Shown here in pieces: positions 1 through 9,503 of a stretch of 64,000 nucleotides of DNA. This DNA comes from UBA961 sp049426725 (GTDB taxonomy: Bacteria > Bacteroidota > Ignavibacteria > Kapaibacteriales > UBA961): NCBI GenBank assembly GCA_049426725.1, contig JBMSYN010000004.1, positions 1 through 64,000 of the forward strand, written 5' to 3'. Position numbers and translations under genes: made by a program. The notes under the pieces are model-generated. The model was not told the origin of the DNA. It made no database searches and saw only the letters and a program-made list of their open reading frames with translations. Numbering within the stretch: the stretch's first letter is position 1; each line of letters starts with the position of its first letter.

Positions 1-3000
1 TATGTGCTTGCGAGAGGTCCGGTAAAGCGAATCTTTAATGCATTTCCGCCGGATAGTATCGCAATTTCTTCTTGCTTTTTGCCCGGCTCAAATCGATCAT
101 GCATATAAGCATAAGCAGGAATGGAAAGTCCGCTTGTATCATCACCAGAAATGCCGCGCACATAGAATTCATAAAGAGATTGATTGGTGAGTCCATCAAG
201 AAAAATGCTCGATGAATCAGTAGTTGCGATGATGCGCAATGTATCATTCTGAAAAGTTGGATTCTCCACTGCGAGAATCTGATATGATGCTGCATTGCCA
301 CTCCAATTGAGTTTGGCTTGAGAGCCACTGAAGGAAGTCGCAGTCAATGCTCGTGGAATAGTGATTCCATCACTTGATTGCATTTCAAAAAAGCGAATTG
401 CATTACCATCACCAATACCAAATTCAGGTATTCCATTGCCATTGATATCGCCGATGACAGCATTATTTGAAAAACATTGCGGATAATGAAAGCGATTGAT
501 GAACGTGCCATTTTCAAATCCAAAAACATAGGCATTGGGGAATGCACAGAAGACGATTTCTTCGCCGGGTTTTCCATCCAGATTGCCGATGCTGATGCCA
601 TTGCGATAGTCGAGTCCTACACGCGCGCCATAGAACAGTTCTCTATGAATGGCTTCTAGACTGTCTTGTGTGGCTTTGTAGATTGTTAGTGACCACAGAG
701 GGGCATCATATTCTCTTTGTGCATTGAGTTCTGGTGAGATATAGCGTCCGACAATCAATTCACTTGTGCCATCGCCATCGAGATCACCTGCCCGTGTGAA
801 TTCTGTCGCTCCTGATTCATGAGATTCAATGGTTTGTTTGAGGATGAAATTTCCATTCTCATATTCATAATGAATGATATCGCCATCGGTATCGCCATAG
901 ACAATATCCGGTTTGCCATCCTTATCGAAATCAGCAATGGAAATTGCAGGAGGTCGCATACTATTTGCCGATCCTCCCGGACCTCGAGGCGTTGGATTTG
1001 GCATATAGCCAAGAATGCGAAATGCATTGTTCTCAAAAGTCAATGCTACGCAATTCGTATCACTGAATCCAAAGATTTCAGCGATGCCGTCCCCTGTGAT
1101 ATCTTTGAGTCCTGCGCTCCAGAATTCTTGAATACCTGGTATGAGAGTTTCTTTCAGCAATACTTTGCCGAAAGCAGAGAGATTATTTCCTTTGAAGTCT
1201 TTGCCGAAGAGTCGCATTTCGCCGAGTGAATGCGCAAGCACTTCTGACTGTCCATCACCATTCACATCCGCAACACCTTTCACGATCCAAGATTCTGCGA
1301 TTGAATCCGTGATTTGAAATCCATTGCCATTAAATGAAAAGATCCGTGTATTGCCAAAATTTCCGGAGGAATAATCTGTGCCAATGATAGCTGTATTACC
1401 AAAATTATCTTTGATGATATTTTCATAGAGATATGTCATTGGCATAGTATAGGATGCTCTTGCTGCTGAAAATGGATTGCCTGTTCCAATTGGTGAAATG
1501 GCATTTACTTTGGTAAACAAAGAGTCAGAATCATGCAGAAAACCCCCATGAATGCTTGCTGTGAATGCTTTTCCATGAAGATGAGGTAGAAGATACTGAT
1601 GAGAGAAACTCACTTTATCATCATCATGAAGATGCAAGGTGTCCGTGTCTTGCACAATCGTGACAGATGCTCTGCATGGCTGTGAAAATGTTGCGCGCAC
1701 CATCGAGACCATGCGATCATCACGCCAGACAGAATCTATAGTTGTACTAATGAGTCGAAGCGATGAATCTTGGGAGATAATGCGGAAGTTAGTGCGATAT
1801 TCAATCGAAGATTGATCATGCATCCAAATAGTGAGTTTGAGTGTGATATCCGCATTCTTGAGTGAATCGACGATTTGCAAAAAACCGAGTGTATCATTTA
1901 GTACACGTGATTGATTACGATATGAAATGGAAGTCCATGCTGCTGGTGTATCGCCCTTGCCATAGTCGAGCGACCATCCGGAAAACATCGGAGTCACAGT
2001 AGAACCAATGATTGCAATGGAATCTTGAGCTGTAATAATTGCATCCCGTTTTGGCGAAGTGATTTCAGCTTCAAAACCACCTTTTTTTGCAAGAGCATTT
2101 ACGGGACTAATAAGTCCGGAGCCATATTCTATGTCCCAGCCCGGTTCACCCACATCTTTGGTGGATGAAAGCATCATGCCTTTGATATCATCAGTATTTG
2201 CTGCAGGATTTACGCCAAGCAATAATGCAGCCGTTCCAGCTACGATTGGAGCTGCAGCAGAAGTACCTTGAAAACTGCGATATCCACCTCGTCTGGCAGT
2301 TGTCATGATGCCTGTACCAGGAGCAACCATGCTGAGTCTGGAGCCATAGGAAGAAAAGGGAGCGCGAGTATTGAAAGTGTTTGTAGCGCCGACCGCGATC
2401 ACATGTTCATAGCCAGCTGGATAGCGTTTGCCTGTTTTTCCATCATTGCCTGATGAGGCAATCAAGATGCAATTCAATGAATGAGCAAAATCTATTGCAG
2501 ATTTTGTCATGGGCGAGTATACTACATCACCAAAGCTCATGCATATCACGCTAGCGCCTGCAAGTGCGGAATATGCTATTGCAAGTGCCACATCATCTTC
2601 TTCGGCATTGCCCGTTGCATCAAAAGCGCGGACGGTCATGAGTTTGCAATGTGGAGCAATGCCTGTGATGCCGATTGCATTATTCACTTCTGCGCCGATG
2701 ATGCCTGCAACGCTGGTGCCATGACCATGCTCATCAATCACAATAGGATCCGGGAATTTATCATCACCGATATTTCGGAACGATTGATCAACGAAGTCAT
2801 AACCCGTAACATCATCTGTCCAGCCATTGCCATCTTCATCAATCCCATTGAGATCACCCGCTATGCCATCTCGAATTTCCGTTGAGGGCCAAGCATCGAA
2901 GCGGCCATTAGCATTGACATCTTCTTTTGCATTGATAAAAATATTCTTCTTTAAATCGGGGTGGTCGATTTCGCATCCGGTATCAATAACAGAAACAAGA

Positions 3001-3467
3001 ACATTGTCTCCTCGAGAGATATCCCACGCTTTTGTGATATTCAACTCTTCCAAAGCCCATTGTTTCGACCACAATGAATCATTTGGAGTGATTTGATCTA
3101 TTGTATATGATTTGAGTGGACCATGAATGATTAGCCCCTCAATATTGAGTCCGTATACAATAGCCTCATCTTCAGAATCAATGATGAGAAAATTCTTGAG
3201 TGAATTCAATGCTTCCGATGCAGAGCCCGAAATTCTTGCATTGTAGTGTTGTATAGCAGCAATGTTGATGTTTTGAAAAGGGAAACGATAGGATATGCTT
3301 TTGCTTGACAATTGTTCAATAATGACCAATTTATCAGCATTTGCAATCTGCCCAACATATTCACCAGCATGCGATTCGATGGTATTGCAAAGCAGGAAAC
3401 ACATGCTCAAGAGGAGCAAAATCGCATGTAATTGAATTTTTATGGAGCTGAAGGGGCTAGTATTCAT
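1..3467 (-). CDS. Secreted subtilisin-like (S8) serine protease with FG-GAP/VCBS repeats, 3' part outside the window
   Basis: This is a continuous minus-strand reading frame of about 1155 codons that leaves the window still open, so the C-terminus is missing. It starts at the ATG at 3467 with a signal peptide of about 38 residues. The S8 triad is visible: VIDTGCEIDHPDL near residue 160 (Asp), HGHGTSVAGI near 248 (His) and GTSAAAPIVAG near 403 (Ser), with SGNDG between for the oxyanion Asn. The C-terminal half carries at least five calcium-type FG-GAP/VCBS repeats, for example DLDGDGTSELIVG near 790 and GDINGNGIPEF near 440. The family hydrolyses proteins outside the cell. A T9SS sorting tail may lie beyond the edge, by analogy with the S8 gene at 60726; that is inference. 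Small open frames on the other strand here are shadows. Confidence 0.9.
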   Translation of the reverse strand, partial: MNTSPFSSIKIQLHAILLLLSMCFLLCNTIESHAGEYVGQIANADKLVIIEQLSSKSISYRFPFQNINIAAIQHYNARISGSASEALNSLKNFLIIDSEDEAIVYGLNIEGLIIHGPLKSYTIDQITPNDSLWSKQWALEELNITKAWDISRGDNVLVSVIDTGCEIDHPDLKKNIFINAKEDVNANGRFDAWPSTEIRDGIAGDLNGIDEDGNGWTDDVTGYDFVDQSFRNIGDDKFPDPIVIDEHGHGTSVAGIIGAEVNNAIGITGIAPHCKLMTVRAFDATGNAEEDDVALAIAYSALAGASVICMSFGDVVYSPMTKSAIDFAHSLNCILIASSGNDGKTGKRYPAGYEHVIAVGATNTFNTRAPFSSYGSRLSMVAPGTGIMTTARRGGYRSFQGTSAAAPIVAGTAALLLGVNPAANTDDIKGMMLSSTKDVGEPGWDIEYGSGLISPVNALAKKGGFEAEITSPKRDAIITAQDSIAIIGSTVTPMFSGWSLDYGKGDTPAAWTSISYRNQSRVLNDTLGFLQIVDSLKNADITLKLTIWMHDQSSIEYRTNFRIISQDSSLRLISTTIDSVWRDDRMVSMVRATFSQPCRASVTIVQDTDTLHLHDDDKVSFSHQYLLPHLHGKAFTASIHGGFLHDSDSLFTKVNAISPIGTGNPFSAARASYTMPMTYLYENIIKDNFGNTAIIGTDYSSGNFGNTRIFSFNGNGFQITDSIAESWIVKGVADVNGDGQSEVLAHSLGEMRLFGKDFKGNNLSAFGKVLLKETLIPGIQEFWSAGLKDITGDGIAEIFGFSDTNCVALTFENNAFRILGYMPNPTPRGPGGSANSMRPPAISIADFDKDGKPDIVYGDTDGDIIHYEYENGNFILKQTIESHESGATEFTRAGDLDGDGTSELIVGRYISPELNAQREYDAPLWSLTIYKATQDSLEAIHRELFYGARVGLDYRNGISIGNLDGKPGEEIVFCAFPNAYVFGFENGTFINRFHYPQCFSNNAVIGDINGNGIPEFGIGDGNAIRFFEMQSSDGITIPRALTATSFSGSQAKLNWSGNAASYQILAVENPTFQNDTLRIIATTDSSSIFLDGLTNQSLYEFYVRGISGDDTSGLSIPAYAYMHDRFEPGKKQEEIAILSGGNALKIRFTGPLAST

Positions 3468-3495
3468 TATCAGGGGTCATTTTACAGAAAATTTC

Positions 3496-3527
3496 TTTGT
3501 CTAAAGGCTTTCCAACCCGTAAATTAG
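3496..3527 (+). promoter_or_regulatory. Bacteroidota-type promoter for the 3578 gene
   Basis: TTTG (3496-3499), exactly 20 bases, then TAAATTAG (3520-3527). This differs at one position from the Bacteroidota consensus TTTG-N19..21-TAnnTTTG. A transcript would begin near 3534, which supports the start at 3578 over the in-frame TTG or ATG codons further upstream. Confidence 0.6.
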
Positions 3528-3577
3528 CAATAATACTATTAATCATTTTTGTTTTCCACTTCTTCGCAAGGAGCAAT

Positions 3578-3946
3578 ATGCGCACATCGAAGAATATGAC
3601 CTCGCTGATTCTTGGCATATTCGTCATTGCATTCGCATTGACAAATACAGGGTGTACACCAAAAATCACCGATGAACAATTAGTTAAACTCCGTGAGCTC
3701 AAAGAGCAAGCGGCTCGTCTTGAAGCAGACATCAAGAAAAAAGAAGCAGAAAAATCTTCTCTTGAGAAAGAAGTTGCTGCTCGCCAAGCCGAGGTAAAAC
3801 AAACGCAACAGAATAAAGAGTTCATTCAGCAGAAACTACAATCATGGCCGAATTCATGGCCCGACTTTGTACCTCCTTCCAATGATGGTGTATTGCAAGT
3901 TACACCACCACCGGCACCGGCAAAGAAGAAGAAAGGTAAAAAATAA
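3578..3946 (+). CDS. Small envelope coiled-coil protein, possible lipoprotein
   Basis: A 122-residue protein starts at the ATG at 3578, preceded by AAGGAG at good spacing. The N-terminus is a hydrophobic signal segment ending in TNTGC, a non-canonical lipobox that could be lipidated at Cys. The middle (about residues 35-90) is a charged heptad-like coiled coil rich in K, E, A and Q. The tail is proline-rich and then polylysine (KKKKGKK). It sits 32 bases before another coiled-coil envelope gene with a LysM-like end, so the pair is probably co-transcribed and may bridge outer membrane and peptidoglycan. That role is inferred from composition, and I do not recognise a named family. Confidence 0.75.
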   Translation: MRTSKNMTSLILGIFVIAFALTNTGCTPKITDEQLVKLRELKEQAARLEADIKKKEAEKSSLEKEVAARQAEVKQTQQNKEFIQQKLQSWPNSWPDFVPPSNDGVLQVTPPPAPAKKKKGKK

Positions 3947-3978
3947 TCCATCCATGAATTCTGAATTTGGAGTTTGAA

Positions 3979-4815
3979 ATGAAATATTTGTATTCAATGA
4001 TAGCTGTTCTCGCAATAAGTTTTGCGAGCCCCATATTTGCACAAAATGCACCTCCGGACTGCAATGCAACCGAAGCGCAAATGAAGGCAAATAAATACAC
4101 AAAAGATCAAGGTGATATTTGCATAAAAGAATGGGAGCAAAAAGTAAAAGATTTGCAAGATCGATTGAATGCATTAAATGCATCGATCAGTTCTTTAAAT
4201 CAAACCTTGAACAATGAAAATGCCGCTTTGCAATCTGGCAAAGATGAAATTGCCGCATTGCTTGGTGCAACACAAAGACAAATCGAAGAGTTTGGCCAAA
4301 GACTTGGCGTTCTCGAAGGAAAAGTTCGTTCCATGAAAGGAATGAATGATGCCCAATTGGCTGAGAAATATGAAGAGATTAGATCCTATGAAAATGATCT
4401 GAATAAAATGCGTGGTGAAAAGATCGCATTATATCCTCCATATTTTAATCGCATCACTGAATTGGCTCGTGAAATCCGCTCATTGTATCGTACAAAACCA
4501 ACGAAAGATTATGTTGTTGGAACATGGGCTGATGATCGTGACTGTTTGTGGAATATCGCGGGCAAAGCCGAGATTTATAATGATGCTTTGTTGTGGCCAA
4601 AAGTATGGCAAGCAAATACTGAAATCATTCGCAATCCTGATGTGATTTTTCCGGGACAGCGTTTGACACTTCCTGCTGCTGCGCCAAAAACATCCGATGA
4701 AGTGAAAGCAGAGCGTGCATATTGGAAGAAAAAACGTGCCGCAGCGCAAAGGGCAGCTGCTGCACAAAAAGCGAATGAAGAAGTTGGAACACAGAATTCC
4801 GGAACGCTCAAATAA
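3979..4815 (+). CDS. Periplasmic coiled-coil protein with C-terminal LysM-like domain
   Basis: The protein has 278 residues from the ATG at 3979, which has GGAG six bases upstream; an upstream in-frame TTG is less likely. A signal peptide ends in FASPIFAQ. Residues about 50-165 are a long coiled coil. A LysM-like module follows, starting YVVGTWADDRDCLWNIAG and closing with NPDVIFPGQRLTLP, the usual LysM ending for peptidoglycan binding. The tail is Ala/Lys/Arg rich. It probably works with the neighbouring 3578 protein at the cell wall. A strong intrinsic terminator follows at 4866-4900. Confidence 0.8.
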   Translation: MKYLYSMIAVLAISFASPIFAQNAPPDCNATEAQMKANKYTKDQGDICIKEWEQKVKDLQDRLNALNASISSLNQTLNNENAALQSGKDEIAALLGATQRQIEEFGQRLGVLEGKVRSMKGMNDAQLAEKYEEIRSYENDLNKMRGEKIALYPPYFNRITELAREIRSLYRTKPTKDYVVGTWADDRDCLWNIAGKAEIYNDALLWPKVWQANTEIIRNPDVIFPGQRLTLPAAAPKTSDEVKAERAYWKKKRAAAQRAAAAQKANEEVGTQNSGTLK

Positions 4816-4865
4816 TGCTTAATGGTATCATTGCCAATCAATGTAACAATCGATGAATCATTGTG

Positions 4866-4900
4866 CCCCTTGCGAATAATCGCGAGGGGTATTTTTTTTT
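4866..4900 (+). terminator. Intrinsic terminator after the LysM-like gene
   Basis: A nine-pair stem (CCCCTTGCG with CGCGAGGGG, one G-U pair) has a six-base loop and is followed by TA and nine T. It ends only 16 bases before the phoH start codon. Confidence 0.9.
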
Positions 4901-4916
4901 ACTTTTACTAAACTGC

Positions 4917-5912
4917 ATGGATATCGTAGAAAAGAAAGTCAAGATAAATGAGGCAGATCTTTCATCGCTTCTGGGTTATAATGATGTATATCTTACGATG
5001 CTTGAATCGAAGTTTCAATCAAGCATTGCAGTAAGAGGGGATACAGTGATCATTCGAGGGGAACCGGATGAAGTGAAGGTCATTGAAAAAACACTGAATG
5101 AACTGCAATATATCCTGAGCAGAAAAGGGATGCTTACACAAGATGATGTTTCATCAGTATTGCAATTTGCTGATTCAACGATGCCTAATGACAATGCACA
5201 TAAGTCTACTGATATTACGCTCAATACAGTTGTGCTTTCAGGCAAAAGGGAAACAATCAAGCCAAGAAATGCTCATCAGGCAGAGATGGTTTCAAAAGTA
5301 TTGAACAATGATTTATGCTTTGCCATTGGTCCTGCCGGTACAGGTAAAACATATTTGGCAGTGGCTCTTGCTCTTGCAGCACTGAAAAATAATGAAGTGA
5401 CACGTATCGTTCTTTCACGTCCTGCTGTTGAAGCCGGTGAATCGCTTGGTTTTTTACCTGGTGATTTGTCTGAGAAAGTGGATCCATATCTAAGACCACT
5501 TCTCGATGCAATAACAGATATGGTATCAGCAGAAAAATTCAAAAGCATGAGCGAAAAGCGTATCATTGAGATTGTTCCACTTGCATATATGCGTGGCAGA
5601 ACGCTCAATAACTCATTCATCATTTTGGATGAAGCGCAAAATGCAACGCGCACGCAAATGAAAATGTTTTTGACTCGCCTTGGCAGAAATTCAAAATGTA
5701 TTGTCACTGGTGATATCACGCAAATAGATTTGCCATATAAGAAAGATTCTGGTCTTGTGGATGTTGAAAGGATTCTTCAATCGATTCCCGGTATTGAATT
5801 CGTGTATTTTGACAAAGCAGATGTTGTGAGACATCGCTTGGTTGCTGATATCATACATGCTTATGATATGAATGATGAAGCACGCGCAATTCAAAAAGAC
5901 CAACAGGAATGA
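4917..5912 (+). CDS. phoH: PhoH-like ATPase
   Basis: A 331-residue PhoH family protein. Residues about 30-65 form a KH-like N-terminal segment. The P-loop is GPAGTGKTYLA near residue 138 and the Walker B region is FIILDEAQN. The block with SRPAVEAGESLGFLPG and the DITQIDLP motif are typical of the family. PhoH proteins are cytoplasmic ATPases linked to RNA metabolism and often lie next to ybeY, which is absent here. I chose the ATG at 4917; the upstream GTG at 4863 lies before the terminator hairpin. The stop codon touches the start of the methyltransferase gene, indicating translational coupling. Confidence 0.93.
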   Translation: MDIVEKKVKINEADLSSLLGYNDVYLTMLESKFQSSIAVRGDTVIIRGEPDEVKVIEKTLNELQYILSRKGMLTQDDVSSVLQFADSTMPNDNAHKSTDITLNTVVLSGKRETIKPRNAHQAEMVSKVLNNDLCFAIGPAGTGKTYLAVALALAALKNNEVTRIVLSRPAVEAGESLGFLPGDLSEKVDPYLRPLLDAITDMVSAEKFKSMSEKRIIEIVPLAYMRGRTLNNSFIILDEAQNATRTQMKMFLTRLGRNSKCIVTGDITQIDLPYKKDSGLVDVERILQSIPGIEFVYFDKADVVRHRLVADIIHAYDMNDEARAIQKDQQE

Positions 5913-5914
5913 TA

Positions 5915-6535
5915 ATGTCCGGAGAATATGCTCAACAGATATCAACTCACTATGATGCAATAGCCCATCTATGGGATGAAGAGCAGAAAGACTCATCTTA
6001 TGGCATTGAAGCATTGATGTTGGCTATGTCGATGTGTGGGGAACATACTGTAAGAAGAACTGCTTTAGATATTGGCTGCGGTTCGGGCGGAAGAATGATA
6101 AAAGCTATGGAACAACATGCATTTCAGGTTACGGGTATTGATTGTTCTGCATCAATGCTTGAAATAGCACATCGTAGACATCCTGCCGCAATGTTTATTC
6201 ATGCAGACATCATCACATGGAATACAAGCGAACATTATGATTTGATTCTTGCTTGGGATAGTTTGTTTCATCTGCCCTATGAAGAGCAAGAACATGTGCT
6301 TCTTAAGTTGATTTCATTACTTAAGCAGGATGGAGTTATGCTATTCGCATTTGGCGATGACATTGGTGAGCATATTTCTCAATGGCATGATAGACCATTC
6401 TATTATAGCTCATTGGGAGTTGAAAAGAATATGGAAATTCTGCAAGGCAATGATTGTAGAATCAGACATTTGGAATTAGACCAATATCCACTCAAGCATT
6501 GTGTATGCATTGCAAAAAAGGGAAGAATTCAATAG
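5915..6535 (+). CDS. Class I SAM-dependent methyltransferase, substrate unknown
   Basis: A 206-residue protein with motif I ALDIGCGSGG, an acidic post-I motif GIDCSASMLEIA and a motif IV region DLILAWDSLFHL. These define a Rossmann-fold methyltransferase of the ubiE/UbiG-like superfamily; the substrate cannot be told. An ATG at 5909 overlaps the phoH stop as ATGA, but AGGA at 5905-5908 is better spaced for the ATG at 5915. The last seven bases overlap the convergent DJ-1 family gene. Confidence 0.8.
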   Translation: MSGEYAQQISTHYDAIAHLWDEEQKDSSYGIEALMLAMSMCGEHTVRRTALDIGCGSGGRMIKAMEQHAFQVTGIDCSASMLEIAHRRHPAAMFIHADIITWNTSEHYDLILAWDSLFHLPYEEQEHVLLKLISLLKQDGVMLFAFGDDIGEHISQWHDRPFYYSSLGVEKNMEILQGNDCRIRHLELDQYPLKHCVCIAKKGRIQ

Positions 6536-7089
6536 CAGATGTCTTTCGCAACCTGCTCAGATATGTCTTGTCCGGCAAGCATTGAAAGCATTGTCAATGC
6601 AAAATCGATGCTGCATCCTGCCCCCTGACATGTAATCACCGATTCATTGATCACGATTCGTTCTTCAACATATTCATATCGAGATTCTAGTAGATGTCTA
6701 ACCCCGAGATGAGATGTCATTACGGTTCCTTGTGGCAATAAATCATATGCAGCAAAAACGCTTGGGCTTGCGCACATTGCACCAATGATTGAATTCCTGC
6801 TCATGTGAGCTCTGAGAATCTTTTCAATATGGGGATGATTGCAGAATATATCGGCAGCTCTTGAACCACCGGGTAGGATAATAGCCAGATACTCTTCATC
6901 TTCGGCAATATGTTCAAAAGTCACATCAGGTAATAATTTCAATCCTCTTGATGCAGTGATGATTTCACTTTCGCCTGCAACGATGACATTCAATCCGCCT
7001 CTGCGGAGAATATCGCAGACAGTCACTGCCTCCATTTCTTCTATTCCGGATGCGATGAGAACCAATACCGTGGAATGATGTTCAACCAT
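6529..7089 (-). CDS. DJ-1/PfpI family protein (YajL/ThiJ type)
   Basis: A 186-residue DJ-1 superfamily protein. The conserved acidic residue lies in GIEEMEAVTVCDILRRGG, and the nucleophilic Cys sits in the elbow GAMCASPSVFA near residue 106. The later block VITCQGAGCSIDFALTML matches the dimer and active-site region. Members act as deglycase-like or oxidative-stress chaperones; the exact role is not settled even for the family. AGAGGAAAT precedes the ATG at 7089. The gene lies downstream of nuoF across a perfect hairpin at 7121-7150 and ends inside the convergent methyltransferase gene. Confidence 0.9.
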   Translation of the reverse strand: MVEHHSTVLVLIASGIEEMEAVTVCDILRRGGLNVIVAGESEIITASRGLKLLPDVTFEHIAEDEEYLAIILPGGSRAADIFCNHPHIEKILRAHMSRNSIIGAMCASPSVFAAYDLLPQGTVMTSHLGVRHLLESRYEYVEERIVINESVITCQGAGCSIDFALTMLSMLAGQDISEQVAKDICY

Positions 7090-7120
7090 TATTTCCTCTT
7101 GCTGCTATGGGATATATGGA

Positions 7121-7150
7121 AAAGGATGTTTCAACATTGAAACATCCTTT
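7121..7150 (-). terminator. Perfect 13-bp hairpin between nuoF and the DJ-1 gene
   Basis: The arms 7121-7133 and 7138-7150 are exact inverted repeats with a four-base loop. On the minus strand the hairpin ends in only four T, so it is a weak terminator or attenuator that could lower DJ-1 expression relative to nuoF. Confidence 0.6.
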
Positions 7151-7170
7151 GTATTGATCCAGTAGATGTA

Positions 7171-8502
7171 TTATTGCGTCAAAATTAATTGATTTCTGGT
7201 GGCTTCTTTTCCGTGAACCACATTGAGTGAGAAAAATTCTCTGCTGGGCTTTGCTCTTTGTTCGAATTCACTTCTGAATTTTTTCAAGAATCCTTTTACA
7301 GGCCAAGCTGCTCCTTCGCCCAATGCGCAAATTGTATTGCCTTCAATGTTTGAAGCAACGCTGAAAAGCAAGTCAACATCATGAGTTGTTGCATCACCTT
7401 TAACCATACGCTTCAAAATCTTCTCCATCCAACCACAACCTTCTCTACATGGAGTGCATTGTCCGCATGATTCATGATGATAAAAATGTGCAAGACGAAG
7501 AAGTACTTTTACAAGATCAGTGTCTTCGTCCATTACCATCACGCCGGCAGTGCCAATATATGATCCAAATTCTTTCAGGGATTCATTGTCCATCAGCACG
7601 CGATCTACTTCATCAGGATGTATCGGAGGCATGGAGCTACCGCCTGGAATGATTGCTTTGATCTTCTTTCCACCCGGAATACCACCACCGATATCATAGA
7701 GCAATTCTTTCAGTGGAATTCCTGTTGGCAATTCATAGACACCGGGTTTATTGATATGACCTGATAAGCCAAAAAGCAATGTTCCGGGATGTTTAGCAGC
7801 GCCGATTTTGCTGTAAGCATCAGCGCCAATAGCGAAGATTGCAGGGACAGTAGCGAGTGTTTCAACATTATTGATTGTCGTAGGGCAACCCCATAGACCT
7901 TTATTCGCCGGAAATGGAGGTTTGAAGCGAGGATATGCTCTCTCACCTTCGAGTGAATTCATCAGCGAAGTTTCTTCTCCACATACATAAGCGCCGGCAC
8001 CTTTGTGTACGACGATGTCCATGCTAAAAGAAGAACCAAAAGTTTGCTTCATAGCTTCACCTATGAAACCTTTTGCATAAGCTTCTTTTACAGCATCTTC
8101 TGTGCAACGAACCCATTTGTGATATTCACCTCGAATATAGATGAATGCTTTGGTGATGCCCATTGCATAGCCTGCAATCAAAATACCTTCAATTAATTGA
8201 TGAGGATTGAATTCCAATATTTGTCTGTCTTTGAAAGATCCGGGTTCTGATTCATCGCCATTGATGGCAAGATATTTTGGTTTGTCATTTGACTTGGGCA
8301 TGAAACTCCATTTCATGCCGGTTGAAAAGCATGCTCCACCGCGACCGCGCAAACCGGATGTTTTGACATCATTGATAACATCATCGGAGGACATGGATTG
8401 GAGAACTTTTCTAAGTTGTTCATATCCACCATTGGCTGTGTACACATCGATCTTGTGCAGATCTTTTATCAATGGAATTACAAGATGAGGACTGGTATAC
8501 AT
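7171..8502 (-). CDS. nuoF: NADH-quinone oxidoreductase subunit F (NADH-binding, 51 kDa type)
   Basis: A 443-residue NuoF homologue of normal length. The NADH/FMN site includes GLRGRGGACFSTGMKW and INGDESEPGSFKDR; the block GAGAYVCGEETSLMNSLEG follows. The [4Fe-4S] ligands are in ESCGQCTPCREG with the fourth Cys in TICALGEGAAWP. In complex I this subunit oxidises NADH and passes electrons through FMN. No other nuo gene lies nearby: upstream is an unrelated membrane-anchored protein and downstream a DJ-1 gene. The true partners (nuoE, nuoG) must be elsewhere, or the protein serves another NADH-linked complex such as a hydrogenase. A good promoter candidate lies just upstream. Confidence 0.92.
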   Translation of the reverse strand: MYTSPHLVIPLIKDLHKIDVYTANGGYEQLRKVLQSMSSDDVINDVKTSGLRGRGGACFSTGMKWSFMPKSNDKPKYLAINGDESEPGSFKDRQILEFNPHQLIEGILIAGYAMGITKAFIYIRGEYHKWVRCTEDAVKEAYAKGFIGEAMKQTFGSSFSMDIVVHKGAGAYVCGEETSLMNSLEGERAYPRFKPPFPANKGLWGCPTTINNVETLATVPAIFAIGADAYSKIGAAKHPGTLLFGLSGHINKPGVYELPTGIPLKELLYDIGGGIPGGKKIKAIIPGGSSMPPIHPDEVDRVLMDNESLKEFGSYIGTAGVMVMDEDTDLVKVLLRLAHFYHHESCGQCTPCREGCGWMEKILKRMVKGDATTHDVDLLFSVASNIEGNTICALGEGAAWPVKGFLKKFRSEFEQRAKPSREFFSLNVVHGKEATRNQLILTQ

Positions 8503-8540
8503 GTGTTATTGGCCTTCAAACTTCAGAGGAAAACAATAGG

Positions 8541-8572
8541 CAAATATAGTGTTTTTTTAATGAGCTATCAGG
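8541..8572 (-). promoter_or_regulatory. Promoter candidate for nuoF
   Basis: On the minus strand TATATTTG (8548 down to 8541) matches TAnnTTTG exactly. The -33 position 20 bases upstream reads CCTG, a weak match to TTTG. Confidence 0.45.
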
Positions 8573-8609
8573 ATATGAGGAAAAGTCTCAAAACGAAGAA
8601 AAAGTTTCG

Positions 8610-9452
8610 TCAAAATTCATAATCGGTATGGACTAAGGTATACTTTCCATAGGAGAAATCACCTTTTGGCAGATTCCATACAAATTCCATTGAAGCTGGG
8701 ATGCGCATGCCATCAAATGTCTGATAATTCGAGCAATGTAGCGTGAATGTTGCCTTTTCAAATGAGCTTCTGAAATCTCTGTATTTATCTTCAGTTGTGA
8801 TGCGAATCACTTCATGCTGTTCATTGAATTCAAATATGGCTGAAACATGCAAAGATCCATAATGGAGCACTGCTTCCGCCGAATGTGCATTGATGGGATT
8901 CCACCTTAATAAACTACTTGGAAGCAATGCAGTTGGGAACCAAATCGCTTCCATGAGATATCGGGTAAGCAGGGAAGTATCGGCTTCATACCCGGAAGGA
9001 TTGAGCAAAGTGAATAAACCTAGAAATTTTACGGAGCCAAACCCTTTGCCATCCAATAATTCTAGCCATGCAATCTTCGAAGGAATGATTCCTCCACCAA
9101 AGCGCGCTTTCCAAATGAATCCGGGTTTGGTCGCAAGATAATGACCATCGGCCCTTGATGCAGACCAATCACCATCTGGAGAAGTTCTGAATTCACCTAC
9201 CTGTTTGATTCGAGCGAAGTGTATGAGTTGTTTGGAATTACCCATAGCCATTCTAAGGTAATGCCGAACAGGTTCAGGACAAGATTGAATTGATCCCTCG
9301 ATTGAAAAATGCGAAGTGCTGCCTATGGATGATTCACGGAGGGCACGTATACCTTTTTTCACACTCCTTCGAACCTGCAAAGTGACAAGCAGGGCGAGGG
9401 TGAGAAAACTGACAATGATCCCTGTTAGGATCAGTATGAGCCGTAGGTCCAT
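8610..9452 (-). CDS. Membrane-anchored protein of unknown function (DUF6544/DUF6920-like)
   Basis: A 280-residue protein with one N-terminal membrane helix (about residues 5-27), a basic stretch RRSVKKGIRALRE, then a soluble domain. Recognisable blocks are PEPVRHYLRMAMG, the AWLELLDGKGFGSVKFLG segment and LTRYLMEAIWFPTALLPS. These recall the DUF6544/DUF6920 family as I remember it; I could not verify this. No catalytic motif is evident. It lies 107 bases upstream of nuoF on the same strand, but nuoF appears to have its own promoter in the gap. Confidence 0.7.
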   Translation of the reverse strand: MDLRLILILTGIIVSFLTLALLVTLQVRRSVKKGIRALRESSIGSTSHFSIEGSIQSCPEPVRHYLRMAMGNSKQLIHFARIKQVGEFRTSPDGDWSASRADGHYLATKPGFIWKARFGGGIIPSKIAWLELLDGKGFGSVKFLGLFTLLNPSGYEADTSLLTRYLMEAIWFPTALLPSSLLRWNPINAHSAEAVLHYGSLHVSAIFEFNEQHEVIRITTEDKYRDFRSSFEKATFTLHCSNYQTFDGMRIPASMEFVWNLPKGDFSYGKYTLVHTDYEF

Positions 9453-9503
9453 GTGATTCTAATGACAATTCACAAAGATTCCCGTTGATGCGGGATTGGG
9501 AAT

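Noticed and set aside
477..3096. Several short plus-strand open frames across the first 3 kb
   Set aside because: They lie opposite the continuous S8/FG-GAP reading frame, whose motifs read through without a stop. They have no family signature.
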